Origin: Roseiarcus sp035500275
GTDB lineage: Bacteria > Pseudomonadota > Alphaproteobacteria > Rhizobiales > Beijerinckiaceae
Length of the DNA stretch: 14,814 nucleotides
NCBI GenBank assembly: GCA_035500275.1
Contig: DATJXI010000350.1
Span: 1-14,814 of the forward strand
Reading direction: 5' to 3'
The translations under genes were made by a program, and so were the position numbers. Below the pieces are notes generated by a model. That model was not told where the DNA came from and did no database searches. It was given only the letters and a program-made list of their open reading frames with translations. Positions 1-8,104 of the stretch are shown here, piece by piece. Position 1 is the first letter of the stretch. Every line of letters starts with the position of its first letter.

Positions 1-1
1 G

Positions 2-367
2 GCGCGGGCCGACTTGCGCATGTGCAACAACACCGGCGCCCGCGTGAGCGTCGCGCTCGCCTACACTGACGGCCAGAATTGGATCAGCGAAGGCTGGTGG
101 AACCTGAAGAGCCTCGATTGCGTCACGCTTTTTCGCGGCGCGCTGGCGGCGCAATACTACTATGTCTACGCGATGGACGAGCGCGGCGGCGAGTGGAAGG
201 GCAAGGCCTTCATGTGCACCTCCGACCGCGAGTTCAAGATCGAGGGCCGGCAGGATTGCTATGCGCGCGGCTACGACCGTACCGGCTTTTTCGAGGTGAA
301 CACGGGCAAGGACGCGAAAAGCTGGACGGTGCAATTGACCGATCAGGCCAATTCGGCGAAGCCTTGA
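2..367 (+). CDS. DUF1036 family secreted protein, 5' end cut by window edge
   Basis: The reading frame is open to the left edge, so the gene starts outside the window. The first visible residues are ARADLRMCNNTG; the ARA just before the conserved DLRMCN block looks like a signal peptidase I site, so the missing part is probably a signal peptide and the mature protein periplasmic. The body shows the DUF1036 pattern: an early MCNNTG, SEGWWNLKSLDC, YYYVYAMDERGGEW, FMCTSDREF, DCYARGYDRTGFFEV, and a closing SWTVQLT. The cysteines in MCN, LDC, MCT and QDC are the kind that could pair as disulfides after export. No biochemical function is established for this family. In alphaproteobacteria it is often found beside pyruvate kinase, as here (68 bp upstream). 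The internal TTG at 14 is not the likely start. Confidence 0.88.
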   Translation, partial: ARADLRMCNNTGARVSVALAYTDGQNWISEGWWNLKSLDCVTLFRGALAAQYYYVYAMDERGGEWKGKAFMCTSDREFKIEGRQDCYARGYDRTGFFEVNTGKDAKSWTVQLTDQANSAKP

Positions 368-434
368 TTTGCCGTCGCGCCGCGTCGAAAGACAGTTGGT
401 CTCAACAGCGCTCAAGGCCGCCCGGGAGGACAAC

Positions 435-1862
435 TTGGATTTGCACCGCCGCTCGCGCCGGGTGAAGATCGTCGCAACCTTGGGGCCCGCCTCCGCCGAC
501 CGGGAGACGATCGCCGCGCTGTTCGCGGCGGGCGCCGACGTCTTCCGCATCAACATGAGCCATGCCTCGCACGACGGCATGCGCGAGCGTGTCGCGATGA
601 TCCGCTCGCTCGAGGAGGAGACCGGGCGGCCCATCGGCGTCCTCGTCGATTTGCAGGGCCCAAAGCTGCGGCTGGGAACTTTCGCCGAGGGCGGCGCCGA
701 CCTGCGGCGTGGCGACGCCTTCGTCCTCGACAGCGATCCGAAGCCCGGCACGGCGGAGCGCGTCTGCCTGCCGCATCCGGAAATCTTGAGTTCGCTCGCG
801 CCCGGCCATCGCATCCTGGTCGACGACGGCAAGGTGATGCTGCGCGTCAACGAGGCGGCGCCGAGCCGCGCGTCGACCATCGTCGAAGTCGCCGGCCGCG
901 TCTCCAACAAGAAGGGCGTGAGCCTACCCGACACGACCATTCCGACCTCGGCCATGACGGACAAGGACCGGGCCGACCTCGTCGCCGCCCTCGACGAGAA
1001 CGTGGACTGGATTGCGCTCTCCTTCGTTCAGCGCCCGGATGACGTGGCCGAGGTCAAGTCAATCGCGAAGGGACGCGCCCTTGTCATGGCCAAGATCGAG
1101 AAGCCGCAGGCGGTCGCCCGACTCGAGGAGATCATGGCGATCGCGGACGGCTTCATGGTGGCGCGCGGCGATCTCGGCGTCGAAATGCCGCTCGAGCGCG
1201 TGCCCGGCATTCAGAAGCGGCTCACTCGCTATGGCCGGAGGATCGGCAAGCCGGTCGTCGTCGCGACGCAGATGCTCGAATCGATGATCACCTCCCCGGT
1301 GCCGACCCGGGCGGAAGTGTCCGACGTGGCGACCGCTGTGTTCGAAGGCGCCGACGCCGTCATGCTCTCGGCCGAGAGCGCCTCAGGGCAATATCCGCGC
1401 GAGGCGGTCGCGACGATGAACAAGATCGCCAAAGCGGTGGAGTCCGAAGCAATCTACGCCTCGATCATCGAGGCGCAGCGAGCGACCCCCGAGCCAACCG
1501 GCGCCGACGCGATCGCAGAAGCGACCCGCGACGTCGCCGAGACGCTCAACCTCAAGGTCATCTGCGCCTGGACCAGCTCCGGCGGGACGGGGCTGAGGAT
1601 CGCGCGCGAGCGGCCCCGCTCGTCGATTCTGGCTTTAACCCCGATTGAGTCTGTCGCGCGTCGCCTCGCGCTCGTCTGGGGCGTGCATCCGATCGTCACC
1701 GACGACGCGCGCGACGAGCGCGACATGGCCGAGCGCGCCTGCCGCTACGCCTATATCGAAGGCTTCGCGGAAGCCGGCGAGCGCATCATCGTCGTCGCCG
1801 GAGTCCCCTTCGGGACCATCGGCGGCACCAACAATCTGCGCATCGCGACGGTTGGCGCGTAA
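435..1862 (+). CDS. pyk: Pyruvate kinase
   Basis: Catalyses phosphoenolpyruvate + ADP to pyruvate + ATP, the last step of glycolysis, in the cytoplasm. From a TTG start at 435 the protein is 475 aa, normal for bacterial pyruvate kinases. Visible motifs: ATLGPAS (14-20), RINMSH (38-43, phosphate and cation ligands), VDLQGPKLR (71-79), MAKIEK with the catalytic Lys220 and metal ligand Glu222, ARGDLG with metal ligand Asp246, ATQMLESM with Thr278, and the C-terminal alpha/beta domain ending in GTTN-like GGTNN. With this start the catalytic residues fall on the same numbers as I recall for E. coli PykF. The start is chosen for GGGAGGA at 424-430; the in-frame TTG at 441 is an alternative, and the TTG at 369 would put the ribosome site inside the gene. 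It may be cotranscribed with the DUF1036 gene. Confidence 0.96.
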   Translation: MDLHRRSRRVKIVATLGPASADRETIAALFAAGADVFRINMSHASHDGMRERVAMIRSLEEETGRPIGVLVDLQGPKLRLGTFAEGGADLRRGDAFVLDSDPKPGTAERVCLPHPEILSSLAPGHRILVDDGKVMLRVNEAAPSRASTIVEVAGRVSNKKGVSLPDTTIPTSAMTDKDRADLVAALDENVDWIALSFVQRPDDVAEVKSIAKGRALVMAKIEKPQAVARLEEIMAIADGFMVARGDLGVEMPLERVPGIQKRLTRYGRRIGKPVVVATQMLESMITSPVPTRAEVSDVATAVFEGADAVMLSAESASGQYPREAVATMNKIAKAVESEAIYASIIEAQRATPEPTGADAIAEATRDVAETLNLKVICAWTSSGGTGLRIARERPRSSILALTPIESVARRLALVWGVHPIVTDDARDERDMAERACRYAYIEGFAEAGERIIVVAGVPFGTIGGTNNLRIATVGA

Positions 1863-1874
1863 CTTGCGAACGAA

Positions 1875-1898
1875 CTGACCCGCGTCGCGGGGCGTCAG
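1875..1898. other. Hairpin between pyk and ndh
   Basis: CTGAC at 1875-1879 pairs with GTCAG at 1894-1898, and CCGC (1880-1883) with GCGG (1887-1890) around a 3-nt loop, leaving GGC as a one-sided bulge. It fills nearly the whole 52-bp gap. No T-run follows, so it is not a classical intrinsic terminator; it could be an mRNA processing or stability element between two cotranscribed genes. Not folded computationally. Confidence 0.35.
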
Positions 1899-1914
1899 CC
1901 ATTCGGAGATTCGC

Positions 1915-3234
1915 ATGGGCGGAGTGGACTTGCACCGAATCGTGGTCGTCGGTGGCGGCGCCGCCGGCCTCGAGCTTGTCACCCATCTCGGCGACAGGCT
2001 CGGCCGGCGCGGCCTCGCGGACATTTCGCTGATCGAACGAAGCCGCACGCACCTGTGGAAGCCGCTCTTGCACATGGTGGCGGCTGGAAGCATGGATCCG
2101 TCCGAGCATCAGCTGAACTATCTGGCCCAGGCGCACTGGCGCCATTTTCGCTACCACTATGGCGAGATGGTCGGGCTCGACCGCACGGCGAAGAAAGTCA
2201 AGGTCGGCGCGACGTTCGACGAGGAGGGTCGCGAGATCGCTTTGCCGCGCGACGTCCCGTACGATGCGCTCGTCATCGCCGTCGGCAGCGTCACCAACGA
2301 TTTCGGTACGCCCGGCGCGGCGGAACACGCAATTCCCTTGGAGACCGCCGAACAGGCCCAACGATTCCACCATCGGCTGCTCAACGCCTGCCTGCGCGCG
2401 CAGTCGCAGCGCGAGCCGATCAGCGCCGGGCAATTGCATATCGCCATCATCGGCGCCGGCGCGACCGGCACGGAGTTGGCGGCCGAGCTCTATCAGACCT
2501 CGCGCGAAGTGATCGCCTTCGGGCTCGATCACGTCGATCCCGACAAAGACATTCGCATCATCCTGATCGAGGGCGCGGACCGGATTCTGCCAGCGCTGCC
2601 TGAGCGCATATCGGACGCGACCCTTGCGCTCCTGAACAAGCTTGGGGTCGTTGTGCGGACGAACGCGCGCGTCGCCGCGGTGCGCGCCGACGGGGTGCAA
2701 TTGGTGACCGGCGAGTCCATCCCGGCCGAGCTCGTGGTCTGGGCGGCCGGCGTAAAGGGGCCGGACGTTCTTCGCGATCTCGACGGGCTCGAAGTGAACC
2801 GAGCGAACCAGCTGGTCACGGAGCCGACGCTCGTTACCACCCGGGACCCGGACATTTTTGCCATCGGCGATTGCGCCGCCGTCCCGCGCGAAGGCGACCC
2901 GGCGTCCGTCCCGCCGCGGGCGCAAGCGGCGCATCAGGAAGCCTCGCATCTCGCCAAGCAGCTCGAGCGCCGGCTGAAGGGGCTGCCTCTTCAGCCGTTC
3001 GTCTATCGCGACTTCGGGTCGCTCGTGTCGTTGGGACGCGTCGGGGCGATCGGCAACCTCATGAACCTCGCGCTCAAAGGTAATCTGTTCATCGAGGGCG
3101 TGCTCGCCCGCTGGATGTATCGCTCCCTCTACAAGATGCACGAGCGGGCGCTGCACGGAACCGCGAGGACGGCGCTCGACACGCTCGCGCGCGGCCTCTC
3201 GCGCCACGCTGAACCGAAGGTGAAGCTGCATTAG
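1915..3234 (+). CDS. ndh: Type II NADH:quinone oxidoreductase (NDH-2)
   Basis: A 439-aa flavoprotein of the NDH-2 family, which passes electrons from NADH to membrane quinone without pumping protons. In order: N-terminal FAD-binding Rossmann motif VVGGGAAGLE (11-20), VIAVGS (120-125), second Rossmann motif for NADH IIGAGATGTELAAEL (178-192), WAAGVKG (276-282), second FAD motif DPDIFAIGDCA (311-321), and AQAAHQ (336-341), which fits the quinone-site pattern AQxAxQ of the family. The C-terminal stretch from about 365 (FGSLVSLGR, GNLFIEGVLARWMYRSLY) resembles the amphipathic membrane-attachment region. ATG at 1915 has GGAGA at 1905-1909. It may be read from the pyk transcript (52-bp gap). A fragment of a second NDH-2 lies at 5978-6076. 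Other pyridine nucleotide-disulfide oxidoreductases are possible, but the AQxAxQ motif favours NDH-2. Confidence 0.9.
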   Translation: MGGVDLHRIVVVGGGAAGLELVTHLGDRLGRRGLADISLIERSRTHLWKPLLHMVAAGSMDPSEHQLNYLAQAHWRHFRYHYGEMVGLDRTAKKVKVGATFDEEGREIALPRDVPYDALVIAVGSVTNDFGTPGAAEHAIPLETAEQAQRFHHRLLNACLRAQSQREPISAGQLHIAIIGAGATGTELAAELYQTSREVIAFGLDHVDPDKDIRIILIEGADRILPALPERISDATLALLNKLGVVVRTNARVAAVRADGVQLVTGESIPAELVVWAAGVKGPDVLRDLDGLEVNRANQLVTEPTLVTTRDPDIFAIGDCAAVPREGDPASVPPRAQAAHQEASHLAKQLERRLKGLPLQPFVYRDFGSLVSLGRVGAIGNLMNLALKGNLFIEGVLARWMYRSLYKMHERALHGTARTALDTLARGLSRHAEPKVKLH

Positions 3235-3542
3235 ACCGGGGTGATCGTCGCCGCAGCGTTGCAGGACGCCGAAGATATGGAATTGCTTCGGCCCGCGATG
3301 ACGGCGCAACGGCGATAGGAAATCGAGCGACGGGCGTCGCGTCCGATCGCCAAGCCGTTCCTTAAGAGCGCTCTACAGGCCAAAGGCGCGGCGGCTTGTT
3401 TGGCGCCGCCGCGCGCCTCGCCTTGTCTGGGGACTGAAAGCGGCGCAGACTGGCGTTCGCCCCCGCCGCCATCCGGGAGGATGTCAGGTCGAAGGGCGTT
3501 TGCAAATCTGACTTTGGTTTTTCTTATTGCAAGGAGATTTCT
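3235..3542. other. Intergenic region between ndh and GH13 gene
   Basis: 308 bp without a convincing gene. It holds the 10-bp palindrome AGAGCGCTCT (3365-3374), a strong GC hairpin (3386-3414), and, close to the GH13 start, two copies of TTGCAA at 3500-3505 and 3527-3532, the second running into the AAGGAG ribosome site. I found no convincing -35/-10 pair. The stretch 3500-3540 is clearly more AT-rich than its surroundings, as expected for a promoter-proximal region. Minus-strand open frames across it look like shadows. Confidence 0.5.
3386..3414. other. GC-rich perfect hairpin downstream of ndh
   Basis: GCGCGGCGGC (3386-3395) and GCCGCCGCGC (3405-3414) form a perfect 10-bp stem with a 9-nt loop. 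It lies about 150 bp after the ndh stop and 130 bp before the GH13 start. There is no T-run on either side, so a Rho-independent terminator is not proven; it could still block or process read-through transcripts. Confidence 0.4.
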
Positions 3543-5918
3543 ATGCGCCCCGCAAGCGTGCGCTTTAGCTATCGTCCAGGGCTCCCTGGGAACCCGTTCC
3601 GGAATGTGCGGCTCGCCGGCAGTTGGGACGCGTCCGGCCGAACAGCGGCGGACTGGTCGTTCACCCCGATGCATCCCACGGTTGATGACGACGGCTGTCC
3701 AGCGTTCGAGGCCGTCGTCACCTTCGACGATAGCGCGATCGGGGAGGTCTTGCGTTGGGGAGTGATGCTCGACGCGCCTCTCGGCGATGGTCTCTGGGGA
3801 ATTGCGAGCGAAGTCGACGACGCAGCTTCCACGGCGCGGGAGCGGTCGTTTACGCTGCAGGCGGAAGCGCACGACGAGATCTACTACCTCACGCATTGCG
3901 GTCGTTTTGGCGCGCTGCCGCAGCCGGGGTCATCCGGCATTCGCTTTTCGCTTTGGGCTCCGAATGCGAGAGCGATCGACCTCGTCTTCGCCGATCCGGC
4001 GCATGGCTATATCGCCGATGATGGCGGCGGCGTGCTGAAATCGATCCCAATGGCGCCGACGCAGGGCGGCGTCTGGCAGGTGACGCTCGCCGATTTCTCA
4101 CAGTTTGTCGGCCAGCCTTACATGTTTCGCGTGGTAAAGGACGACGGAGCCGTTGCATTCCGGACCGACATCTACTCACGCAAGCAGATCGGCGGGGGGG
4201 ATATAGACCCCAAAGGACAGCCCTATCTGGGCCTGCCTGCCGACCTCGACGGGCCACAGAGCTGCTCTGTCGTCTGCGACCCGCGCAAGATCATGCTGGA
4301 CTCCGGCCGGGAGATGCCGGTGGACGAATTCTGGGCCGACGAATTCTCCGCCGACCATCCGCTTCCGACAATACTCGAGGACCTGGTCATCTACGAGCTG
4401 CACGTGGGCTCGCTGGGCTTCGGACAGCCCAATCCAGGCGCCCTCACCGACGCCCTCGCCTATGTGGATCAACTCGTCGATCTCGGCGTGAACGCCGTCG
4501 AACTGATGCCAATCGCGGAGTTCGAAGGCAGGGCCAACTGGGGATATGGGACCTCCCACTATTTCGCCATCGACGAAGGCGCAGGCGGAACGGACTGTTT
4601 ACGGCAGTTCGTCAAGGCGTGCCACCAGCAGGGAATCGTCGTTATTCTCGATGTTTGCTATAACCACTTCGATCCCGACGGCGACCGGGTCGAGTGGGCC
4701 TTCGACTCGAACGATCCGACCAAGAACATTTATTTCTGGTACGAAGGAAAGCCCAGCGACCACCCGCGGGTCGATGGCGGGTACATCGACAATCTGTCGA
4801 CGGGCTACGCTCCTAAATTCGATGACGAAATGGTTCGGCAGCTTTTCATAAGCAGCGCCGCCTGGCTGGCGGCGACATGTCATGTTGACGGATTTCGGCT
4901 CGACCAGACGAGCTCAATCCACCAGTACGCGGTGATCCATGCGAATGGTCGAACGGCCGATCGCGCGAATGCGTTCGGGACCAAGTTCCTGAAGCAGTGG
5001 ACCCGGACGATGCGACTGCTGTACCCGAACCTGTTCCTCACGGCCGAGGACTATTCCAATTGGGCCGGGATGACACAACCGAGCGTGACCGGCGACGGGC
5101 TCGGATTCGACGCCACCTGGTACGGCGACTTCCACCACCACGCAATGGAGTACGAAGGCGGCGGCTATACCGAATTGATCAAACAGTCCGGGTGCGGCGA
5201 CACGCGTTCACTTCGGATGGACTACTTCGCTGGCGCGCTTGCCACCAGTGGAGGCGCCAAAGTGGTCTATCACCAATCCCACGACGACTGCGGCAACCGT
5301 ACCGGATCCGCTCGGACGATGTGGTTGGCGGTCAATGGCGCCCCGCTGCTGGGTGAGACCCGCAATTGGGCGGAGGCGCGCGCTCGGTTTGCCGCAGGCA
5401 TGACGCTGCTCTCCGCCGGCACGCCCATGTTTTTCATGGGCGAAGAGATCGGAGCCGCAAACCCATTCACCTACGACAAATTCATGCAGAACCGGGAGGA
5501 CCTGATCGGCGCCGCCAAGGGGGCGGGCGCCCGCCTGTTTCGCTACTATCGGGACCTGATCCGGCTGAGCGAACGAAATGCGGCCATTCGGTCCCGAACG
5601 ATCGAGATCGCGGTCACAAACAATGACAATCGGGTTATCGCGTTCCACCGCTGGGACGATACTGACGAATTCCTTGTCGTCGGCAACCTCAGCAATTTCC
5701 CGTTCGCCTCCGGGTACTGGATCCACGGCGACCGCATCGCCAACGCCAGTTGGACGGAGGTCTTCAACAGCGACAGCGAAGCCTACGGCGGCTGGAACAT
5801 CGGTAACTCCGGCGCAACGCTGCACGGCAGCAACGGAGCGCTCAACGTCGTATTGCCCGCCGCCGGCCTGGTTGTTTTTCGCCGGAGCAATGTGAACGCA
5901 AACGGGTCAACGAGATAA
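3543..5918 (+). CDS. GH13 alpha-glucan enzyme, branching-enzyme-like, with N-terminal CBM48-type domains
   Basis: A 791-aa alpha-amylase superfamily protein. All four GH13 regions are present: I DVCYNH (370-375), II GFRLD with nucleophile Asp454, III LTAED with acid/base Glu502, IV QSHDD with transition-state Asp581. ELHVGSLG (285-292) and NWGYGTSHYFAIDE (332-345) match the branching-enzyme/trehalohydrolase branch. Before the barrel there appear to be two beta-sandwich modules: about 1-100 (RLAGSWDA, starch-binding-like) and a CBM48-like module at about 115-210 (FSLWAPNARAIDLVF). The C-terminal part (from about 695) fits the family's beta domain. No signal peptide is visible, so it is probably cytoplasmic and acts on glycogen or oligosaccharides. 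ATG at 3543 has AAGGAG at 3531-3536. No glg or tre genes are near. Branching enzyme is the best guess; hydrolase or trehalohydrolase activity cannot be excluded. Confidence 0.85.
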   Translation: MRPASVRFSYRPGLPGNPFRNVRLAGSWDASGRTAADWSFTPMHPTVDDDGCPAFEAVVTFDDSAIGEVLRWGVMLDAPLGDGLWGIASEVDDAASTARERSFTLQAEAHDEIYYLTHCGRFGALPQPGSSGIRFSLWAPNARAIDLVFADPAHGYIADDGGGVLKSIPMAPTQGGVWQVTLADFSQFVGQPYMFRVVKDDGAVAFRTDIYSRKQIGGGDIDPKGQPYLGLPADLDGPQSCSVVCDPRKIMLDSGREMPVDEFWADEFSADHPLPTILEDLVIYELHVGSLGFGQPNPGALTDALAYVDQLVDLGVNAVELMPIAEFEGRANWGYGTSHYFAIDEGAGGTDCLRQFVKACHQQGIVVILDVCYNHFDPDGDRVEWAFDSNDPTKNIYFWYEGKPSDHPRVDGGYIDNLSTGYAPKFDDEMVRQLFISSAAWLAATCHVDGFRLDQTSSIHQYAVIHANGRTADRANAFGTKFLKQWTRTMRLLYPNLFLTAEDYSNWAGMTQPSVTGDGLGFDATWYGDFHHHAMEYEGGGYTELIKQSGCGDTRSLRMDYFAGALATSGGAKVVYHQSHDDCGNRTGSARTMWLAVNGAPLLGETRNWAEARARFAAGMTLLSAGTPMFFMGEEIGAANPFTYDKFMQNREDLIGAAKGAGARLFRYYRDLIRLSERNAAIRSRTIEIAVTNNDNRVIAFHRWDDTDEFLVVGNLSNFPFASGYWIHGDRIANASWTEVFNSDSEAYGGWNIGNSGATLHGSNGALNVVLPAAGLVVFRRSNVNANGSTR

Positions 5919-5977
5919 GGTCATCGCGACTCCATCGCGACCTACGACTACGCGGGCGTCGTCGCAGCAGGCCATGG

Positions 5978-6076
5978 CTCGTGACGACGCCGACGCCTCA
6001 GACGACGCGCGATCCGGACATTTTCGCCATCGGCGATTGCGCCGCCTGCCCGCAGGAAGGCTCGCCGGCGCCCGCG
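5978..6076 (+). pseudogene. Relic of a second NDH-2 gene (C-terminal FAD-binding stretch)
   Basis: Read from 5978, 33 codons match residues 300-332 of the intact NDH-2 in this window; by eye 25 of the first 32 residues are identical, including TTRDPDIFAIGDCAA without a gap. The frame ends at TGA 6077-6079, just where the intact protein continues into its quinone-site motif. I could not align the sequence to the left of 5978 or to the right of 6079 with NDH-2. No start codon or ribosome site serves it. The seven differences suggest a paralogue rather than a recent copy of the neighbouring gene. Confidence 0.8.
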
Positions 6077-6079
6077 TGA

Positions 6080-6399
6080 TCGTGGGGGACAAGATTATCA
6101 CACGCATCGGTCCAAGGCCTGCCGCCTTCCAACCTTTCTGCGTATCGGCCAAGGCTTTGGCGATCCCTAACCAATGTCTATAACGCTGAGAGCCACCAAC
6201 TTCGTTCATTTTGTGCACTAGTCTCGAAGGAAGACCGTCATCTTTACTGATTAAAGCAGTCGCCACGAATTCGCGTTAATGCTTGCGTCCGAAAGGAGGC
6301 GAACGCGGTCCAAAACACGTGATTTTGACAGGCTTCGGTGCCTAAACCATTGAAAAGGCTTGGTCGCGGCCGGGACTGCGGGCGTCCTGGGCGGCGGGG
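6080..6399. other. Convergent intergenic region, gene-free
   Basis: About 320 bp between the GH13 gene and its ndh relic on the left and the end of the leftward alpha/beta hydrolase gene on the right. The part around 6165-6345 is notably AT-rich for this genome. A small hairpin AGGC/GCCT with a 6-nt loop sits at 6330-6343 and, read leftward, is followed by GTCAAAATC; it is at best a weak terminator for the hydrolase gene. No coding sequence, tRNA or known RNA family was recognised. Confidence 0.45.
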
Positions 6400-7392
6400 T
6401 CAGAGGGACGGGCGGGCCTCCGGCGCGGCCTGCTCCGCCTGCTGCCGCGCTCGCCGCTCCGCCTCGAGGATCGCGTCGACGACCCGCGGCGTCGCCGCGT
6501 GGTGCGGCGAGTGGCCGACGCCTTCGAGGATGGTGAGGCGCGCGCCTGGGATGTCGCGTGCGCACCCCTCCGAGTGGATGGCGGCGGAGACGACGCTGTC
6601 CATGTCGCCCGTCACGATCTCGGTCGTCGCGCGGATCGCGGGATAGCGCGGGACAAGCGCGATCGCCGCCGCCTTGGCGGTCGCCACGTCCTCCGCGTTG
6701 GCGCGGAAGTGCGGCGGCCGGAGCACCAGCGGCAGGCGCGTCGCCTCGATGAAGTCGGCCGGCGGAAGGTTCGGCGCAAAGACGCTTTTGACCGCGCGGC
6801 CCATCAGCGCAAGGCCGATCGGCAGGGCGACGAGCCACCGCAGCGGCGCGCCCAGCACCGGTTTCGCGCCGACAGTATAGTACCCGGCGACGCCGCCCGG
6901 CCAGGCGTGGCTCACCGGCGCGATCAGCACGAGCGCCCGCACGAAATCCGGCTGATCGAGCGCCATTGCGAGGCCCGCGAGCGCGCCGAGCGAGTGGGCG
7001 ACGACCACCGCCTCGCGGACGCCGAGCGCCTCCGCCGCGCGACGGATCGCCTCGGCTTGACGCGCTGGCCACGAGGGCGAGCCGCAGCCGAAGCGATCGC
7101 TCCAGCCGTGGCCGGGCCGATCGACGCTCAGCACGCGAAAGCCGAGGCGGCTCAACTCATGGGCGAGGGCGACGCTCATGTCGGCCGCGTTGCCGGAGGC
7201 GCCGTGGATCATGAGAACGGCGCCCCGCTCTTCGCCGGAGGCCTGCCGTTCGATGACGTGGATCGCGCCGCCGCCGGCGTCCGCCATTTCGCCGACCGCG
7301 GGACAGCGCGCTTCGATGCGCGCCGTCGCGAACGCCGTGAAGGCGAAGAGCGCGGCGATAAGCGCGAGGAGGAAGAAGAGCGCGGTCAGCAC
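6400..7392 (-). CDS. Membrane-anchored alpha/beta hydrolase
   Basis: A 330-aa alpha/beta-hydrolase fold protein. Residues 1-22 are a hydrophobic stretch without a clear cleavage site, suggesting a membrane anchor with the enzyme outside the cytoplasm. Visible: oxyanion-hole segment MIHGASGN (61-68), VDRPGHGWSD (90-99), nucleophile elbow VAHSLGA with Ser134, acid residue candidates Asp263/Asp265 in TGDMDS, and catalytic His294 in GVGHSPHH. The elbow has Ala instead of the usual first Gly, which many esterases tolerate. The substrate cannot be named; the family includes esterases, lipases and epoxide or haloalkane hydrolases. The start is GTG at 7392, preceded by GAAGG nine bases upstream. Only 41 bp separate it from the TPR gene, so the two are probably cotranscribed. 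The C-terminal tail (from 310) is Ala/Glu/Arg-rich and low in complexity. Confidence 0.85.
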   Translation of the reverse strand: MLTALFFLLALIAALFAFTAFATARIEARCPAVGEMADAGGGAIHVIERQASGEERGAVLMIHGASGNAADMSVALAHELSRLGFRVLSVDRPGHGWSDRFGCGSPSWPARQAEAIRRAAEALGVREAVVVAHSLGALAGLAMALDQPDFVRALVLIAPVSHAWPGGVAGYYTVGAKPVLGAPLRWLVALPIGLALMGRAVKSVFAPNLPPADFIEATRLPLVLRPPHFRANAEDVATAKAAAIALVPRYPAIRATTEIVTGDMDSVVSAAIHSEGCARDIPGARLTILEGVGHSPHHAATPRVVDAILEAERRARQQAEQAAPEARPSL

Positions 7393-7433
7393 GGCGACGG
7401 GCCTTCAGCTCGGCGCCGCGGGCGACAACCTTG

Positions 7434-8054
7434 TCAGAGCTCTTGGCCCTTGACCTTAGCCCTGAGCTTGTCGGCGGCCTCCTCGGCGCTCTTCCAATGC
7501 GGGGCGATGGCGAGGATATGCTCGTAGACCCTGAGCGCGTCTTCCTCCTTGTCGCGCTGGGCGAGGATCATCGCCATGCCCGAGAGCGCGCCGATGTGGC
7601 GCGGCTCGCGCTTCAGCGTTTGCGCGATGTCGGCCATCGAGCCGTCGTAGTCGTCGTCGAGCCAGCGCAAGGTGGCGCGCGCGTTCCAGCCCTCGGCCCA
7701 ATCGGGGAGGATTGCGATGGCGGCGTCAAGGATCCTCCCGGCGGCGTCGAAGTCCTTCGCCAACATCGCCTTGCGCGCGCGCTCGAGCAGGAGGTCGCCC
7801 GTGTCGGAGCCTGACTGCGAATAGGTTGCGAACAGGAGGCGGATCAGGCCCTGCGTCTCGTCCTCGTCTTTCGAGGCGGCGAGGCGCTCATAGAGCTCAG
7901 CCCGGATCTCGGCGGGCGACTTCGGCGCCGGCGCTTCCTGCGCTTCCGGCTTGTCCCGCGGAAGGGGCTTTCCTTCCTCGGCGCGCGCGCCCATGGCGGC
8001 GGACAAGCCCAGAAGCGTGAGGGACGCGATGAAGCGCGCGGCGCGTGATCTCAT
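7434..8054 (-). CDS. Secreted TPR-repeat protein
   Basis: 206 aa. Residues 1-25 form a signal peptide (RSRAAR, then the hydrophobic FIASLTLLGLSAAMG, then ARA before EEGK), so the mature protein is likely periplasmic. A charged Pro/Ala/Glu linker (26-50) is followed by helical repeats of tetratricopeptide type: about 92-120 (ARKAMLAKDFDAAGRILDAAI), 122-154 (AEGWNARATLRWLDDDYDGSM) and 156-188 (IGALSGMAMILAQRDKEEDALRVYEHIL). TPR arrays are protein-binding scaffolds; the partner is unknown. It lies 50 bp after rpmJ and 41 bp before the alpha/beta hydrolase, all leftward, so the three may share a transcript. The ATG at 8054 has no strong ribosome site, but it gives a proper signal peptide. Confidence 0.85.
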   Translation of the reverse strand: MRSRAARFIASLTLLGLSAAMGARAEEGKPLPRDKPEAQEAPAPKSPAEIRAELYERLAASKDEDETQGLIRLLFATYSQSGSDTGDLLLERARKAMLAKDFDAAGRILDAAIAILPDWAEGWNARATLRWLDDDYDGSMADIAQTLKREPRHIGALSGMAMILAQRDKEEDALRVYEHILAIAPHWKSAEEAADKLRAKVKGQEL

Positions 8055-8104
8055 GTGGGAGGTCTACCGCTCTGCGGTCGCCTCCGTCAAAGAAACAAGC
8101 GATG

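Noticed and set aside
1786..3309. 507-codon open frame on the minus strand opposite ndh
   Set aside because: It is a shadow of ndh in GC-rich DNA; the translation is Arg/His/Asp-rich without any family motif, while the plus-strand frame has every NDH-2 signature.
3231..3896. 221-codon minus-strand frame over the ndh-GH13 gap
   Set aside because: Low-complexity basic translation that runs into the GH13 gene; no ribosome site or recognisable domain.
5974..6183. 69-codon plus-strand frame over the ndh relic
   Set aside because: It is in a different frame from the recognisable NDH-2 residues, which form the real signal.
6499..7527. 342-codon plus-strand frame opposite the alpha/beta hydrolase
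   Set aside because: Translation is Arg/Ala/Asp-rich and featureless; the opposite strand holds a complete catalytic triad and membrane anchor.
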